Shown piece by piece: positions 35,002-43,105 of a stretch of 64,000 nt of DNA (position 1 is the first letter of the stretch; the number at the start of each line of letters is the position of its first letter). The notes beneath the pieces were generated by a model that did not search any database, was not told the DNA's origin, and saw only the letters and a list, made by a program, of their open reading frames with translations. The DNA comes from Rhizobium sp. Q54 (GTDB lineage: Bacteria > Pseudomonadota > Alphaproteobacteria > Micropepsales > Micropepsaceae): NCBI GenBank assembly GCA_945860165.1, contig CAMAPL010000004.1:62001-126000 (forward strand), given 5' to 3'. Made by a program: the position numbers and the translations under genes.

Positions 35002-36408
35002 TCACATCTGCATCGTCCAGCCCTCCACGCCCATAGCAGCTTGTCTGACTGCCTCGGTCAAAGTCGGATGCGAATGGCAGGTGCGGGCGATGTCTTCGGA
35101 TGAGGCGCCGAATTCCATCGCCAGCACCACTTCGGCAATCAAATTGCCGGCTTCCGGCCCGATGATGGCGCAGCCCAGTATCTTGTCGGTCTTGGCATCG
35201 GCCAGGATTTTCACCAGCCCGTCGGTGGCCATGATGATCTTGGCGCGGGCATTGGCGGTGAAAGGAAACTTGCCGACCTTGTAGTGCACACCAGCAGCCT
35301 TCAGTTCCTCTTCCGATTTTCCAACGGTGGCGACTTCCGGGAAGGTGTAAACCACCGACGGGATGACGTCGTAATTCACATGGCCCGCCTTGCCAGCGAT
35401 CAATTCGGCGCAGGCCACCGCTTCGTCTTCGGCCTTGTGCGCCAGCATCGGGCCTTCGCGGCAGTCGCCGACGGCATAGATGCCCGCGACATTGGTCTTG
35501 TAATGCGCGTCGGTGACAATGCGGCCGCGCTTGTCCATCGCCACGCCGACTTCCAGAAGGCCGAGATTGGCGGTGTAGGCAATGCGGCCGATGGCAACTA
35601 ACATGACATCGCAGTCGATCACGCTCTTGTCGCCGCCCGCCGCCGGTTCGACCGTCACCTTGAGGCCGCCGCCGCCTTTTTTCTCGGCACCGGTCACTTT
35701 GGTGGAAAGCTGGAAGGTGAAGCCCTGCTTGGTGAGAATGCGCTGGAAGGCCTTGCCGACTTCGCCGTCAATGCCCGGCGTGACGCGGTCGAGGAATTCC
35801 ACCACCGTCACTTCGGCGCCCAAGCGCTTCCACACCGAGCCCAGTTCCAGCCCGATCACGCCGGCGCCCACCACCAGCAATTTGCGGGGCACAGAGGTTA
35901 GCGCCAGCGCACCTGTCGAAGACACGATCTGCTTTTCGTCGATGGTGACACCGGGCAGCGGCGCGACATCGGAGCCGGTGGCGATGATGATGTGCTTGCA
36001 GGTCAGGTTGCGGATCTTGCCGTCCGCAGCTTTCACTTCCACCTTGCCGGGCGCAGTGATGCGCGCTTCGCCGACAATGGCTTCCGACTTGGTTTTCTTG
36101 AGCAGGAATTCCACGCCCTTGGTCAGCTCGCCGACCACCTTGGTCTTTTGCGCCATCATGGCGGGCAGATCGAGTTCGACCTTGGTCTTGATCCCGAGCT
36201 TGGCGAAATCTTCCTTGGCTTCGTGAAAACGCTCGCTGGCATACAGCAGGGCCTTGGAGGGGATGCAGCCGATGTTCAGGCAGGTGCCGCCGAAGCTGCC
36301 GCGCTTGTCGATGCAGGCCGAGGTCAGGCCCAGCTGGCCCAGCCGGATCGCCGCATTGTAGCCGCCGGGGCCGCCCCCGATTACGATTGCGTCGAAATTG
36401 TCCGCCAT
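35002..36408 (-). CDS. lpd: dihydrolipoyl dehydrogenase
   Basis: 468 residues: FAD motif FDAIVIGGGPGGYNAAIR, redox-active Cys pair in GGTCLNIGCIPSK, NAD motif VVGAGVIGLELGSVW, and the C-terminal His-Glu pair region (ARTCHSHPTLTEA). E3 component of 2-oxo acid dehydrogenase complexes. ATG at 36408 gives the standard N-terminus; the open frame to 36507 is not coding. No E1/E2 genes are in the window. Confidence 0.97.
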   Translation of the reverse strand: MADNFDAIVIGGGPGGYNAAIRLGQLGLTSACIDKRGSFGGTCLNIGCIPSKALLYASERFHEAKEDFAKLGIKTKVELDLPAMMAQKTKVVGELTKGVEFLLKKTKSEAIVGEARITAPGKVEVKAADGKIRNLTCKHIIIATGSDVAPLPGVTIDEKQIVSSTGALALTSVPRKLLVVGAGVIGLELGSVWKRLGAEVTVVEFLDRVTPGIDGEVGKAFQRILTKQGFTFQLSTKVTGAEKKGGGGLKVTVEPAAGGDKSVIDCDVMLVAIGRIAYTANLGLLEVGVAMDKRGRIVTDAHYKTNVAGIYAVGDCREGPMLAHKAEDEAVACAELIAGKAGHVNYDVIPSVVYTFPEVATVGKSEEELKAAGVHYKVGKFPFTANARAKIIMATDGLVKILADAKTDKILGCAIIGPEAGNLIAEVVLAMEFGASSEDIARTCHSHPTLTEAVRQAAMGVEGWTMQM

Positions 36409-36539
36409 GTCCTGCCCGTATGTGATTTTCCCGGCGCGGGATCGCACCCGGAATAGTGAGCCGGAACATAACCATCGGGGGCTTACCGAAAACAGTCCCA
36501 AACGCATGTCTGCACTGAATTTATCCGTGCGCGCAGGGC

Positions 36540-36870
36540 AAGGGCTAGCCTGCGGACTGCACTCGCCTTCAGGTCGGGATCAGGGAAGACCAGATCGACC
36601 ACCGTGCCGCGGCCCGGCTAGGAAGGGACGCTGGTAACACCCCCCAGCTGCAGGCCGAAGGTCTTGATCAGGCGGCTGCCCACGCTTTTGCGGGTTTCGT
36701 CGATGGTAATGCCCGGGCCGTTGTCGGCGATGGCCAGCTTCAGCTTGCCGTCCGGCAGCGTCTCCATGCTGACCCGGATCACGCCCTGCCGGCCGTCCGG
36801 GAAGGCGTGTTTGAAGATGTTGGTCAGGACCTCGTCCGTGAACAGGGCCAGCGCTACCAGAAATCGCGCG
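36540..36870 (-). pseudogene. histidine kinase ATPase-domain remnant (HWE/HisKA_2 type) beside phyR
   Basis: About 105 codons of a kinase ATP-binding domain: LALFTDEVLTNIFKHAFPDG (N box), LAIADNGPGITID (G1 box), GSRLIKTFGLQLGG (G2 box) and, after an in-frame TAG at 36618-36620, PGRGTVVDLVFPDPD. The sensor and phosphoacceptor regions are absent; upstream the frame runs into antisense phyR sequence. Kinases of this class phosphorylate PhyR, and the position suggests the remains of its cognate kinase. The stop could be a nonsense change (typical relatives have Glu there). Confidence 0.7.
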
Positions 36871-36962
36871 GTACGGCGTGTATTTCCGTTCCTTCGACCC
36901 CATTGCAGTCCCCTTCTCAAGGTTCCAAACGAACAGCCTTCGCGATGGTTCCGACAGGCTAG

Positions 36963-36987
36963 GGAACTTTTTGGGCTGGCGTAAGTT
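36963..36987 (+). promoter_or_regulatory. EcfG-like promoter of phyR
   Basis: GGAAC (36963-36967), 16 bases, then AGTT (36984-36987), close to the alphaproteobacterial general stress consensus GGAAC-N16/17-CGTT. It lies within a perfect inverted repeat GGGAACTT/AAGTTCCC (36962-36990). PhyR genes are often under EcfG control. Confidence 0.55.
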
Positions 36988-37028
36988 CCCCTCTTGAGCT
37001 TTCTATCTAGGGCCGAAGGAGCCAATCC

Positions 37029-37811
37029 ATGAGCATGTCGCAAACCCTTGCGCCGCATCTTCAATATCTGCGCTGCTATACCCGGACCTTGACCGGGTCG
37101 CAGTCGAGCGGGAATGCCCATGTCCAATCCGCCTTGACGGCACTTATGGCGGGAGATCAAAGCCTTATGGAGCCCCCCCGTGTGGGCCCCTACCGGCTGT
37201 TCCACGCCATCTGGCAGTCGGGCGCCGAGCATTTTGACGAAACCGCCGAGACCCCCGGGAAAAACCCGGAAGGCCGGCTGAAATCCCTGTCCGCCTCCAA
37301 GCGGGCGGCCCTGCCTTTGACCGCAGTCGAGGCCTTTAGCCTGGAGGAATCCGCCTTCATCATCGACGAAAGCCCCGAAGAGGTCGAGGCCGCTATCCTG
37401 GGCGCCCAGAAGACCATCGACACCCAACTGGCCAGCAAGGTGCTGATCATCGAGGACGAGCCAATCATCGCTCTGGACCTGGAAAACCTGGTCACCGAAC
37501 TGGACCACAAGGTTGTCAGCTTCGCCGCCACCCGCGACAATGCCGTGGGCAAGGCGCTTTCCGAGCGCACCGGCCTAGTGCTGGCCGATATCAATCTGCG
37601 CGAAGGCGGCAGCGGCATCGACGCGGTCAGCGAGGTCCTGGCCTCCTTCGACATTCCGGTGATTCTCATCACCGCCTATCCGGAAAAGCTCTTGACCGGC
37701 GAAAGTCCGGAACCGACCTATCTGATCGCCAAGCCCTTCCTGCCCGAAACCGTGCAGGCGACCGTGGGGCAGGCGCTGTTCTTTCATCCGGTGGCGAAGG
37801 AAGACGCTTAG
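37029..37811 (+). CDS. phyR: general stress response anti-anti-sigma regulator PhyR
   Basis: 260 residues: an N-terminal sigma-like domain (LAPHLQYLRCYTRTLTGSQS, then VEAFSLEESAFIIDESPEEV) and a C-terminal receiver (VLIIEDEPIIALDLENLV, phosphorylated Asp in LVLADINLREGGSG, Lys in LIAKPFLPETV). Phosphorylated PhyR binds the anti-sigma factor NepR and frees EcfG. Neither nepR nor ecfG is in the window, although they are usually adjacent. The linker contains a seven-C run kept in frame. A kinase remnant converges on it. Confidence 0.95.
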   Translation: MSMSQTLAPHLQYLRCYTRTLTGSQSSGNAHVQSALTALMAGDQSLMEPPRVGPYRLFHAIWQSGAEHFDETAETPGKNPEGRLKSLSASKRAALPLTAVEAFSLEESAFIIDESPEEVEAAILGAQKTIDTQLASKVLIIEDEPIIALDLENLVTELDHKVVSFAATRDNAVGKALSERTGLVLADINLREGGSGIDAVSEVLASFDIPVILITAYPEKLLTGESPEPTYLIAKPFLPETVQATVGQALFFHPVAKEDA

Positions 37812-37854
37812 CCGCCGGTGCGATATGTCTTTTGTTGATCTGGAGATTTGAATC

Positions 37855-38223
37855 ATGGCCGCCAAGAAAAAGTCCGTGGCACACGGCAATATTGAAGCCC
37901 GCCTTGCAGCCCTGCGCGCCGATTTCGGCGTGTTGCAGGAAGACATGAAAGGCCTTTACGGCGACGTCAGCGAAGTGGCGTCGGAACGTGCCGCGCTGGC
38001 GATGAAGTCGGCCGAGGAAATCGCCGACCGCGCCGTGGCGCTGGCCGAGGAAGCTGCCAAGGAAGCCAAGTCCACCGCCCTGGAATACAAGGACGAGGCG
38101 GAAGAGTGGGCAGAAGAAAATGCCGAGGAGCTGCGTGGTTATGTCCGCGCCCAGCCCATCCAGTCGCTGCTGATCGCGGGCGGCATCGGCGCCTTTCTGG
38201 GCGCCATCTTTCTGCGCCGCTGA
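37855..38223 (+). CDS. DUF883/YqjD-like membrane-anchored helical protein
   Basis: 122 residues: a basic N-terminus, a long charged helix rich in Ala/Glu (AEEIADRAVALAEEAAKEAK) likely to form a coiled coil, and a C-terminal membrane helix (SLLIAGGIGAFLGAIFLRR). This is the ElaB/YqjD/DUF883 layout, linked to stress and stationary phase in enterobacteria. It follows phyR by 43 bases and may share its transcript. Confidence 0.8.
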   Translation: MAAKKKSVAHGNIEARLAALRADFGVLQEDMKGLYGDVSEVASERAALAMKSAEEIADRAVALAEEAAKEAKSTALEYKDEAEEWAEENAEELRGYVRAQPIQSLLIAGGIGAFLGAIFLRR

Positions 38224-38311
38224 TTTTATTGGTACGGCGCGACGCTCCGCGGGGTCATTTCCCTGTTAACCAGCGCTGTCGTATAAGCGGGCAGCAGCAT
38301 GGGGATTTGAA

Positions 38312-38659
38312 ATGTTCGCGCGACTGACCGCCAAGGCCATTCTGGTAGCCATTGCCATCGCGATGGCGTTTTGCGGCGTCAGCCTTCTGGGCACGGCGCT
38401 GGCCTCGACGCTCGTCGTCACGCTGGGCGTTGCCGGCGCGCATGCCGTCGCGGGCGCGATCCTGCTACTGCCGCCCCTGATCTGGGCCGTCATCGCGCGC
38501 CCGTCGCGTCCGCGCAAGCTGCCACCGCAAACTAACAATGAACTGATACGCGCCCTTCTCGCCGCAGTTGCGAAGGAAACGCCGTGGCTGGCCATTGTCG
38601 GCGCGGGCGTTGCTGGTGCCGTCAACATGTTCCTCAATCGCAACAAGCCCGGCAAATAG
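38312..38659 (+). CDS. small membrane protein of unknown function
   Basis: 115 residues: two N-terminal hydrophobic helices (AILVAIAIAMAFCGVSLLG and a longer second one ending PPLIWAVIA), a basic Pro-rich stretch (RPSRPRKLPPQTNN), a third hydrophobic segment (WLAIVGAGVAGAVNMFL) and a basic end. Resembles holin-like stress envelope proteins that often follow DUF883 genes. No GGAAC-type promoter immediately upstream. Confidence 0.6.
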   Translation: MFARLTAKAILVAIAIAMAFCGVSLLGTALASTLVVTLGVAGAHAVAGAILLLPPLIWAVIARPSRPRKLPPQTNNELIRALLAAVAKETPWLAIVGAGVAGAVNMFLNRNKPGK

Positions 38660-38693
38660 CGGCACCCATCCCGCATCAGCCTGTGGATATGCG

Positions 38694-38719
38694 GGAACCC
38701 CAATCCTGATCAAAGCGTT
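38694..38719 (+). promoter_or_regulatory. EcfG-type promoter (GGAAC-N17-CGTT)
   Basis: GGAAC (38694-38698), 17 bases, CGTT (38716-38719): an exact match to the general stress consensus. It sits 37 bases before the DUF1328 start. Confidence 0.65.
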
Positions 38720-38756
38720 TTTGTGGCCTAAACTCTGGTTGCAGGAACGATCCGTC

Positions 38757-38930
38757 ATGCTTGGTTGGGCGCTTGCTTTCCTCATTCTCGCGCTCGTCCC
38801 GGGCTTTATGAGTTTTTTTGGACTGGCGGGAATTGCCGCCACCATCGCGTAGTTATTGCTTTTGGTTTTTCTGATCCTTCTAATTTTCAGCGCTTTTTCC
38901 GGCGCGTTGCGTGGACGGCCGCCGACCTAA
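38757..38930 (+). pseudogene. DUF1328 small membrane protein with in-frame TAG
   Basis: ATG 38757 with AGGAA upstream encodes MLGWALAFLILALVPGFMSF and FGLAGIAATIA, the first half of a DUF1328 protein, then TAG (38850-38852). The same frame continues LLLLVFLILLIFSAFSGA and ends RGRPPT-TAA, which is the expected second helix and tail. Without the stop the protein has 57 residues, the normal size. Either a nonsense mutation or a 31-residue short form. Confidence 0.7.
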
Positions 38931-38983
38931 ATCTGGTTTTCAGTATCCGGTTTTCAGTTTTCGTGTCGAAGGAAGATTAGCCC

Positions 38984-39133
38984 ATGCGTGTTTCCGTTTT
39001 TGTCACCGAACACCCAGTCGAGAGCCTGCTGGCCTGCGTGCTGCTGCTGGCGGTGCTGTTCGGCTCGGCCGACCGCCAAGCCGCGGAAGCCGCCAAACCG
39101 GCGGCACAGGTCGCAGCTGCGCAGAAGATTTAA
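38984..39133 (+). CDS. 49-residue membrane protein in the stress island
   Basis: MRVSVFVTEHPVESLLACVL begins a single hydrophobic helix, followed by an Ala-rich, basic C-terminus (ADRQAAEAAKPAAQVAAAQK). AAGGAAG precedes the ATG. The composition resembles other small stress-envelope proteins next to DUF883 genes. Followed by about 220 bases without a gene, holding one hairpin. Confidence 0.55.
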   Translation: MRVSVFVTEHPVESLLACVLLLAVLFGSADRQAAEAAKPAAQVAAAQKI

Positions 39134-39251
39134 AAAAACGCGTCGGGGGCGGGAACGCTTTTTTTCTCAGCCATTCTCTAAGACGAGCGGACGTCTGTCC
39201 GGAACGCCCCTAGCCCCTTCGACAGCCCGCTTCGGGTGTCCGCTCTCTTCT

Positions 39252-39290
39252 AAAAGCCCCGCTCTGGGGGCATTTTCCTTGCTTTTTTGA
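39252..39290. terminator. bidirectional terminator between stress island and GT39 gene
   Basis: AAAAGCCCC-GCTCT-GGGGGCATTTT hairpin with T-rich tails on both strands, between convergent genes. The remaining sequence 39134-39355 shows nothing else. Confidence 0.65.
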
Positions 39291-39355
39291 TTGTCGCACC
39301 ACGATGCCATCCGCTGCGCTCCGGGTTCGTGGTCGCTCCTATGGCCGCCCCGAAC

Positions 39356-40777
39356 TTAAGGCATACGACCGATCTGGGAATTTTTGGGGCGGGCCATCGG
39401 ATAGAGCATGTAAAGCACGCCCCGCCCCTGAAGCTGGGTGGGATAGCCGACATAGCCGAAGGACTGCTGCACCAGCCTGTGCTGGTCGCGCCGCAGTTCC
39501 GCCAGGTACCACAACTTGCCTTGCAGCAGCCTGGCATTTGCCGCGGGCGCGGCCGGATAGCGGTGCGGTTCATTCACCTGGATCACTTTCACACCGGGCT
39601 GGGTGAAGCGCAGCCAGGCGGTGGTCTGATAGTCGGTGGTAAGGATGGCGTCGGCGACACGCGCCATGCTCAGGGCGCCGATCACGTCGCCGATGGGCGC
39701 AAAATCGCGGCCCAGGATTCGCGCCAGCGGATCTTTCTTCAGTGGTATGGTGCGCCATTGCGCCGCCTGATTATAGGTCAGCAGCAACAACATAGCTGCG
39801 ACGGGTGCGGCGGCGAAGGAAATCCAGCGCCATTTGCCTTGCGTCCTGAATGCGTCCGCCGCCAGGATCGCCAGTGCCGGAAAGAGGAAACAGGGCCAGT
39901 TGCCCTGTATCTGGTCATGCAGCGCGTGTTGCAGGAAATAGGCGATGCCGGTCCAGGCCAGCACCCCCAGAACCAGGCGATCGTCGCCGCGCCGTGTCGA
40001 GCGCCACAGGCCCATCACCATCAGGACAAAAATCAGCGGCGTGGCGAGACCGATTTGCGCGGCTAAGAATTCGCCCAGGTATCGCAGCGTGAAAGCACCG
40101 CCGCCGACCCGGCCGAACTGGAAGGCGAAGGTCATCCAGTGATGCTGCGCCTGCCAGAGCAGATGCGGCGTGACGATGAGCAGCGCCAGACCTGCGCCCA
40201 GATACGGCCAGGGCGAGACCAACCATTTGCGATTCCGTGCATCCACCACCAGCCAGATCAGCGTGCCGAAGCCTAGAAACAGCGCGGAATATTTCGACAG
40301 TAGGCCGAGACCTCCGGCGATGCCAACCGCCAGCCACCAGTGGCCCTCACCGTTGGCCTGAACCCGGGCTAGGAAATAGACAAAGGCGGCGGCGGCCGCG
40401 ACCGATGGCATATCCGGCGTCGCCGCCAGCAATTCCACCGAGATCATCAAGGTGAGATTGAACAGAAGGGCCGCCAATGCGGCGCGGTTCGCGTCTTTCA
40501 GAATCAGCGCCGCGCCTTGCCAGACAAACCAGCTGGCCGGCAGTGACAGGACAATGCCTGCGAAACGCACGCCCAGCGGCGTGTCTCCGAACAGCATGGT
40601 TCCGGCGCGGATCAGCCAGGCAATCATCGGCGGATGGTCGTAATAACCCGCCGCCAGATTCTTGGACCATAGCCAGTAATAGGCTTCGTCGGCCGACAGC
40701 GGCAGCAAACCGGCCATCACCGCGCGCAGAAAAATCAGTGCTGCAATCAGAGCCAGGCTGACGCGGGCGGGAATCAT
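39356..40777 (-). CDS. glycosyltransferase family 39 (ArnT/PMT-like) membrane protein
   Basis: 473 residues with about ten membrane helices. The N-terminal loop has LPLSADEAYYWLWSKNLAAG and YYDHPPMIAWLI, the DE/YYDHPP motifs of GT39 lipid-linked sugar transferases. Such enzymes move a sugar from a polyprenyl phosphate to lipid A or another acceptor in the periplasm. Start ATG 40777 overlaps the stop of the GT2 gene (ATGA), and GT2 would make the lipid-linked donor, so the two form a functional pair. Confidence 0.88.
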   Translation of the reverse strand: MIPARVSLALIAALIFLRAVMAGLLPLSADEAYYWLWSKNLAAGYYDHPPMIAWLIRAGTMLFGDTPLGVRFAGIVLSLPASWFVWQGAALILKDANRAALAALLFNLTLMISVELLAATPDMPSVAAAAAFVYFLARVQANGEGHWWLAVGIAGGLGLLSKYSALFLGFGTLIWLVVDARNRKWLVSPWPYLGAGLALLIVTPHLLWQAQHHWMTFAFQFGRVGGGAFTLRYLGEFLAAQIGLATPLIFVLMVMGLWRSTRRGDDRLVLGVLAWTGIAYFLQHALHDQIQGNWPCFLFPALAILAADAFRTQGKWRWISFAAAPVAAMLLLLTYNQAAQWRTIPLKKDPLARILGRDFAPIGDVIGALSMARVADAILTTDYQTTAWLRFTQPGVKVIQVNEPHRYPAAPAANARLLQGKLWYLAELRRDQHRLVQQSFGYVGYPTQLQGRGVLYMLYPMARPKNSQIGRMP

Positions 40778-41880
40778 CTCGCGCGCCAGACAAACAAGGT
40801 GGACATGGCGTAGTTCCACAGCGCGCTCATGATCGCGCCCGCGGCGCCCGCCAGCAGCCAGCGCGAACGCTCCACATACAGCCAGGAGGCCAGATCGATA
40901 TTGGCCAGCACGCCGACCGAACCGATCAGGCAGAACAGCATAAAGCCCCTGAACATGCCCCAGCCCTTCAGCCGGCGATCGCGATAGGTCAGCTCATTGT
41001 TGAGCAGAAAATTGCTGGTCATGGCGATGAAGGTGGCGATGAACTGCGCCGTGCGGAACAGATCGGGCAAGTCGTCTGGCAGCAGCCACAGCGACAGGCG
41101 CAAGGCCACCAGATGGACGAACAGGCCGATGGTGCCGACAATGGCGAAGAAAATGAACCGCGGGTCCACCACATCGCCGGTCATCTTGGCCAGCAGCAGC
41201 CCGAGAAATTCCACGCCGATCTGGGCGTTGAACTTGCTTTCTCCGTCAAACCGCTCGCCGAAACTGTAAGGCTGCTCGGCGATGCGCAAGCGCCCCGCCC
41301 CGGTGGCCGCGATATCGAGCAGTATCTTGAAACCCACCGGCGACAGGCGCGGCGCCAGTTCGTCCAGCCGGTCCCGCCGCAGCATGAAGAATCCCGACAT
41401 GGGATCACTGAGATTGGTGCCCACCAGCCGGTGGGTCAGCCTGGTGGCGAGGCGCGAGATGGTGCCACGCCCTCCCGAGAAACTGGCGGCGCTACCACCT
41501 TCGGCATAGCGGGAGGCCGCCACCAGGTCAGCCTCGCCTGCCGTCAGTTTGGCCAGCATGGCGGGCAGCACTTTCTCGTCATGCTGCAGATCACCGTCCA
41601 TCACCGCCACATAGGGCGCGGCAGAGGACAGCATGCCTTCGATGCAGGCCCCGGCCAAACCGCGCCGGCCCACCCGGCGCAGGCAGCGGACCCGGGTATC
41701 GACGGCCGCTATCTCTTTCGCCGCTGCCGCCGTGCCGTCCGGGGAATTGTCGTCGACGAAGATCACTTCCCAGGCGATACTGGACAGGGTCAGGTCCAGC
41801 CGCCGCACCAGCTCGGAGACGTTTCCGCGTTCCTTGAAAGTGGGAACGATCACAGAGAGTTGGGGAATTGACACCGGCAC
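40774..41880 (-). CDS. GT2 polyprenyl-phosphate glycosyltransferase fused to a GtrA domain
   Basis: About 368 residues: an N-terminal GT-A domain (LSVIVPTFKERGNVSELVRR, FVDDNSPDGTA, MDGDLQHDEK with the metal DxD, SDPMSGFFMLRR) and a C-terminal GtrA-like domain with four membrane helices (FIFFAIVGTIGLFVHLVALR onward). Dolichol-phosphate mannosyltransferase-like enzymes with GtrA make and possibly flip lipid-linked sugars. The start is uncertain: GTG 41880 with AGGA upstream is preferred; TTG codons at 41934 and 42036 are alternatives. Operon with the GT39 gene. Confidence 0.87.
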   Translation of the reverse strand: MPVSIPQLSVIVPTFKERGNVSELVRRLDLTLSSIAWEVIFVDDNSPDGTAAAAKEIAAVDTRVRCLRRVGRRGLAGACIEGMLSSAAPYVAVMDGDLQHDEKVLPAMLAKLTAGEADLVAASRYAEGGSAASFSGGRGTISRLATRLTHRLVGTNLSDPMSGFFMLRRDRLDELAPRLSPVGFKILLDIAATGAGRLRIAEQPYSFGERFDGESKFNAQIGVEFLGLLLAKMTGDVVDPRFIFFAIVGTIGLFVHLVALRLSLWLLPDDLPDLFRTAQFIATFIAMTSNFLLNNELTYRDRRLKGWGMFRGFMLFCLIGSVGVLANIDLASWLYVERSRWLLAGAAGAIMSALWNYAMSTLFVWRAR

Positions 41881-42113
41881 AAGGTCCTGAGCGAGTTGGT
41901 CGCCCTTGGTGACGGGATGGGGGTGAACCGTCAAGCTTGGACCCGTTGGATAAGGAATTTTCAACCCTATCAGCAGCTTAGGTGTGGCCTTGGGCGGCGC
42001 TCGAAACTTCTGCACCGGCCATGCGTTCAAAACCAATGGCTAATTGCACAACACCCCATCCATCGCTCCACCGGACCCCGGGTCTGCCCGCCAATCACTC
42101 ACCCCTGCGCCTG

Positions 42114-42473
42114 ATGGCGCCCCGGGTGCTGGTGGTAGAGGACGAGATGACGGTGGCGATGCTGATCGAGGACACGGTCAGCGAGCTTGCCTATGAGGTC
42201 GCTGCCGTGTTGCCCAGGGTGGAAGATGCCATGCGCCTGCTCGACAGCGACAGTTTCGATCTGGCCATGCTGGATGTGCATCTGAACGGCAAGACGGTGT
42301 TTCCCTTCGCCGCTTAACTGCAAGCGCGCGGGGTTCCATTTTTATTCGCCACCGCCTATGGCGCGCGCGGCCTGCCGGAAGAATTCCGCGGCTATCTGGT
42401 GCTGCAAAAGCCGTTCGGGCCGGTGGAAATGCGCCGCGGCCTGATCGAACTGTCCGGCCGTATCACCCACTGA
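42114..42473 (+). pseudogene. single-domain response regulator with in-frame TAA
   Basis: ATG 42114 encodes MAPRVLVVEDEMTVAMLIED (acidic pocket), the phosphoacceptor region DLAMLDVHLNGKTVFPFAA, then TAA (42315-42317); the same frame goes on with LQARGVPFLFATAYGARGLP, LVLQKPFGPVEMRRGL (conserved Lys) and TGA. Uninterrupted, it would be a 119-residue receiver. A single base change to TAA (for example from GAA) explains it. Confidence 0.75.
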
Positions 42474-42476
42474 TCC

Positions 42477-42622
42477 TTAACCGAAGCAGATCGTGTAGAG
42501 CACAATGCCGGCGATCACCGACAGCGCCAGGCTGGTGTGCAGCACATAGCGCATCACGCCCAATTCCTTGCCCCGCGCGCTTCCTGGGTGCTGAGAACCA
42601 CATGGCCTTCTTCGGTATGCAT
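42477..42622 (-). pseudogene. small membrane protein, frameshifted
   Basis: AAGGAGA precedes an ATG that encodes MHTEEGHVVLSTQEARG; then the frame breaks in a G run (42578-42584 region). One added G gives KELGVMRYVLHTSLALSVIA plus GIVLYTICFG and TAA, a single membrane helix. A 48-residue protein of a type I have seen in alphaproteobacteria without a known role. Confidence 0.5.
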
Positions 42623-42642
42623 CTTCGTCTCCTTGGTATCGG

Positions 42643-42858
42643 CTATTCCGCGGCGTGATTGCTGGCTGTATAGAGGCGCCCTTCCACTTCCGTGATCAGT
42701 GCGTTGATCTCAGCGGCATCGTCCGCGTCATCCCTGCTGATCCGCCAGGCCCGCAGAATTTCCAGACGGTCCGCATCGCCGAACCGCCGATCCCGCAGGA
42801 CATCTGCCGGCGTGCGATAAATCCGCACCGGGCTTTGCTGTGCGGCTAGGATGGCCAT
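42643..42858 (-). CDS. 71-residue conserved soluble protein
   Basis: MAILAAQQSPVRIYRTPADV, LRDRRFGDADRLEILRAW and an acidic C-terminus. The pattern Y.TP..VL.D.R....K/R.EILRAW is a recurring small alphaproteobacterial protein of unknown function. It overlaps the end of an 18-codon upstream frame and probably shares its stress-type promoter. Confidence 0.6.
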   Translation of the reverse strand: MAILAAQQSPVRIYRTPADVLRDRRFGDADRLEILRAWRISRDDADDAAEINALITEVEGRLYTASNHAAE

Positions 42859-42902
42859 GCGCCTAGCAGAAGCAGAAGCACAATCAGAATTGTTCCGAGC
42901 AT
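42846..42902 (-). CDS. 18-codon ORF, DUF3309-like N-terminus
   Basis: CGGAGGAA precedes ATG 42902. The peptide MLGTILIVLLLLLGAWPS resembles the first half of DUF3309 proteins and then meets TAG; the next in-frame codons (PHSKARCG) hint at the family's WPHS region but soon diverge. Its stop overlaps the start of the 71-residue gene, so it may act as a coupled upstream ORF or be a truncated DUF3309 gene. Confidence 0.4.
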   Translation of the reverse strand: MLGTILIVLLLLLGAWPS

Positions 42903-42963
42903 TTTGAAATTCCTCCGGATATATGGAGGAAGGAACACATCCGAACCCCGGCGGCCCCCATTA

Positions 42964-42989
42964 AACTCGGTGTAAGTTCCTGCTGTTCC
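42964..42989 (-). promoter_or_regulatory. possible EcfG-type promoter for the small-protein pair
   Basis: On the minus strand GGAAC (42985-42989), 17 bases, AGTT (42964-42967), the same -10 variant as in front of phyR. About 60 bases before the 18-codon ORF. Confidence 0.4.
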
Positions 42990-43105
42990 GACGAAATCGC
43001 CCGGAACGCGCGGTTCACCGCCCGGCGCACAAGAACGAGATCACCGCCCAGGGCTCCATTCCGTCCAAGGGCTAACGAGATACCGCCGCAAATGCGGCCG
43101 AGGTT

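Noticed and set aside
36618-37508. 296-codon minus-strand ORF across phyR
   Set aside because: Only its last ~90 codons are kinase-like; the remainder is the reverse complement of phyR, which is well supported.
33838-42902. UAG recoded as a sense codon
   Set aside because: Several clusters of in-frame TAG suggested it, but many intact genes in the window end with TAG (for example galM, cckA, hisC, the Rsm22 gene), one interruption is TAA, and others are frameshifts. Nonsense mutation is simpler.
42950-43100. Another EcfG promoter at the plus-strand GGAAC near 43004
   Set aside because: No CGTT-like box at 16-17 bases and no gene downstream on that strand before 43636.
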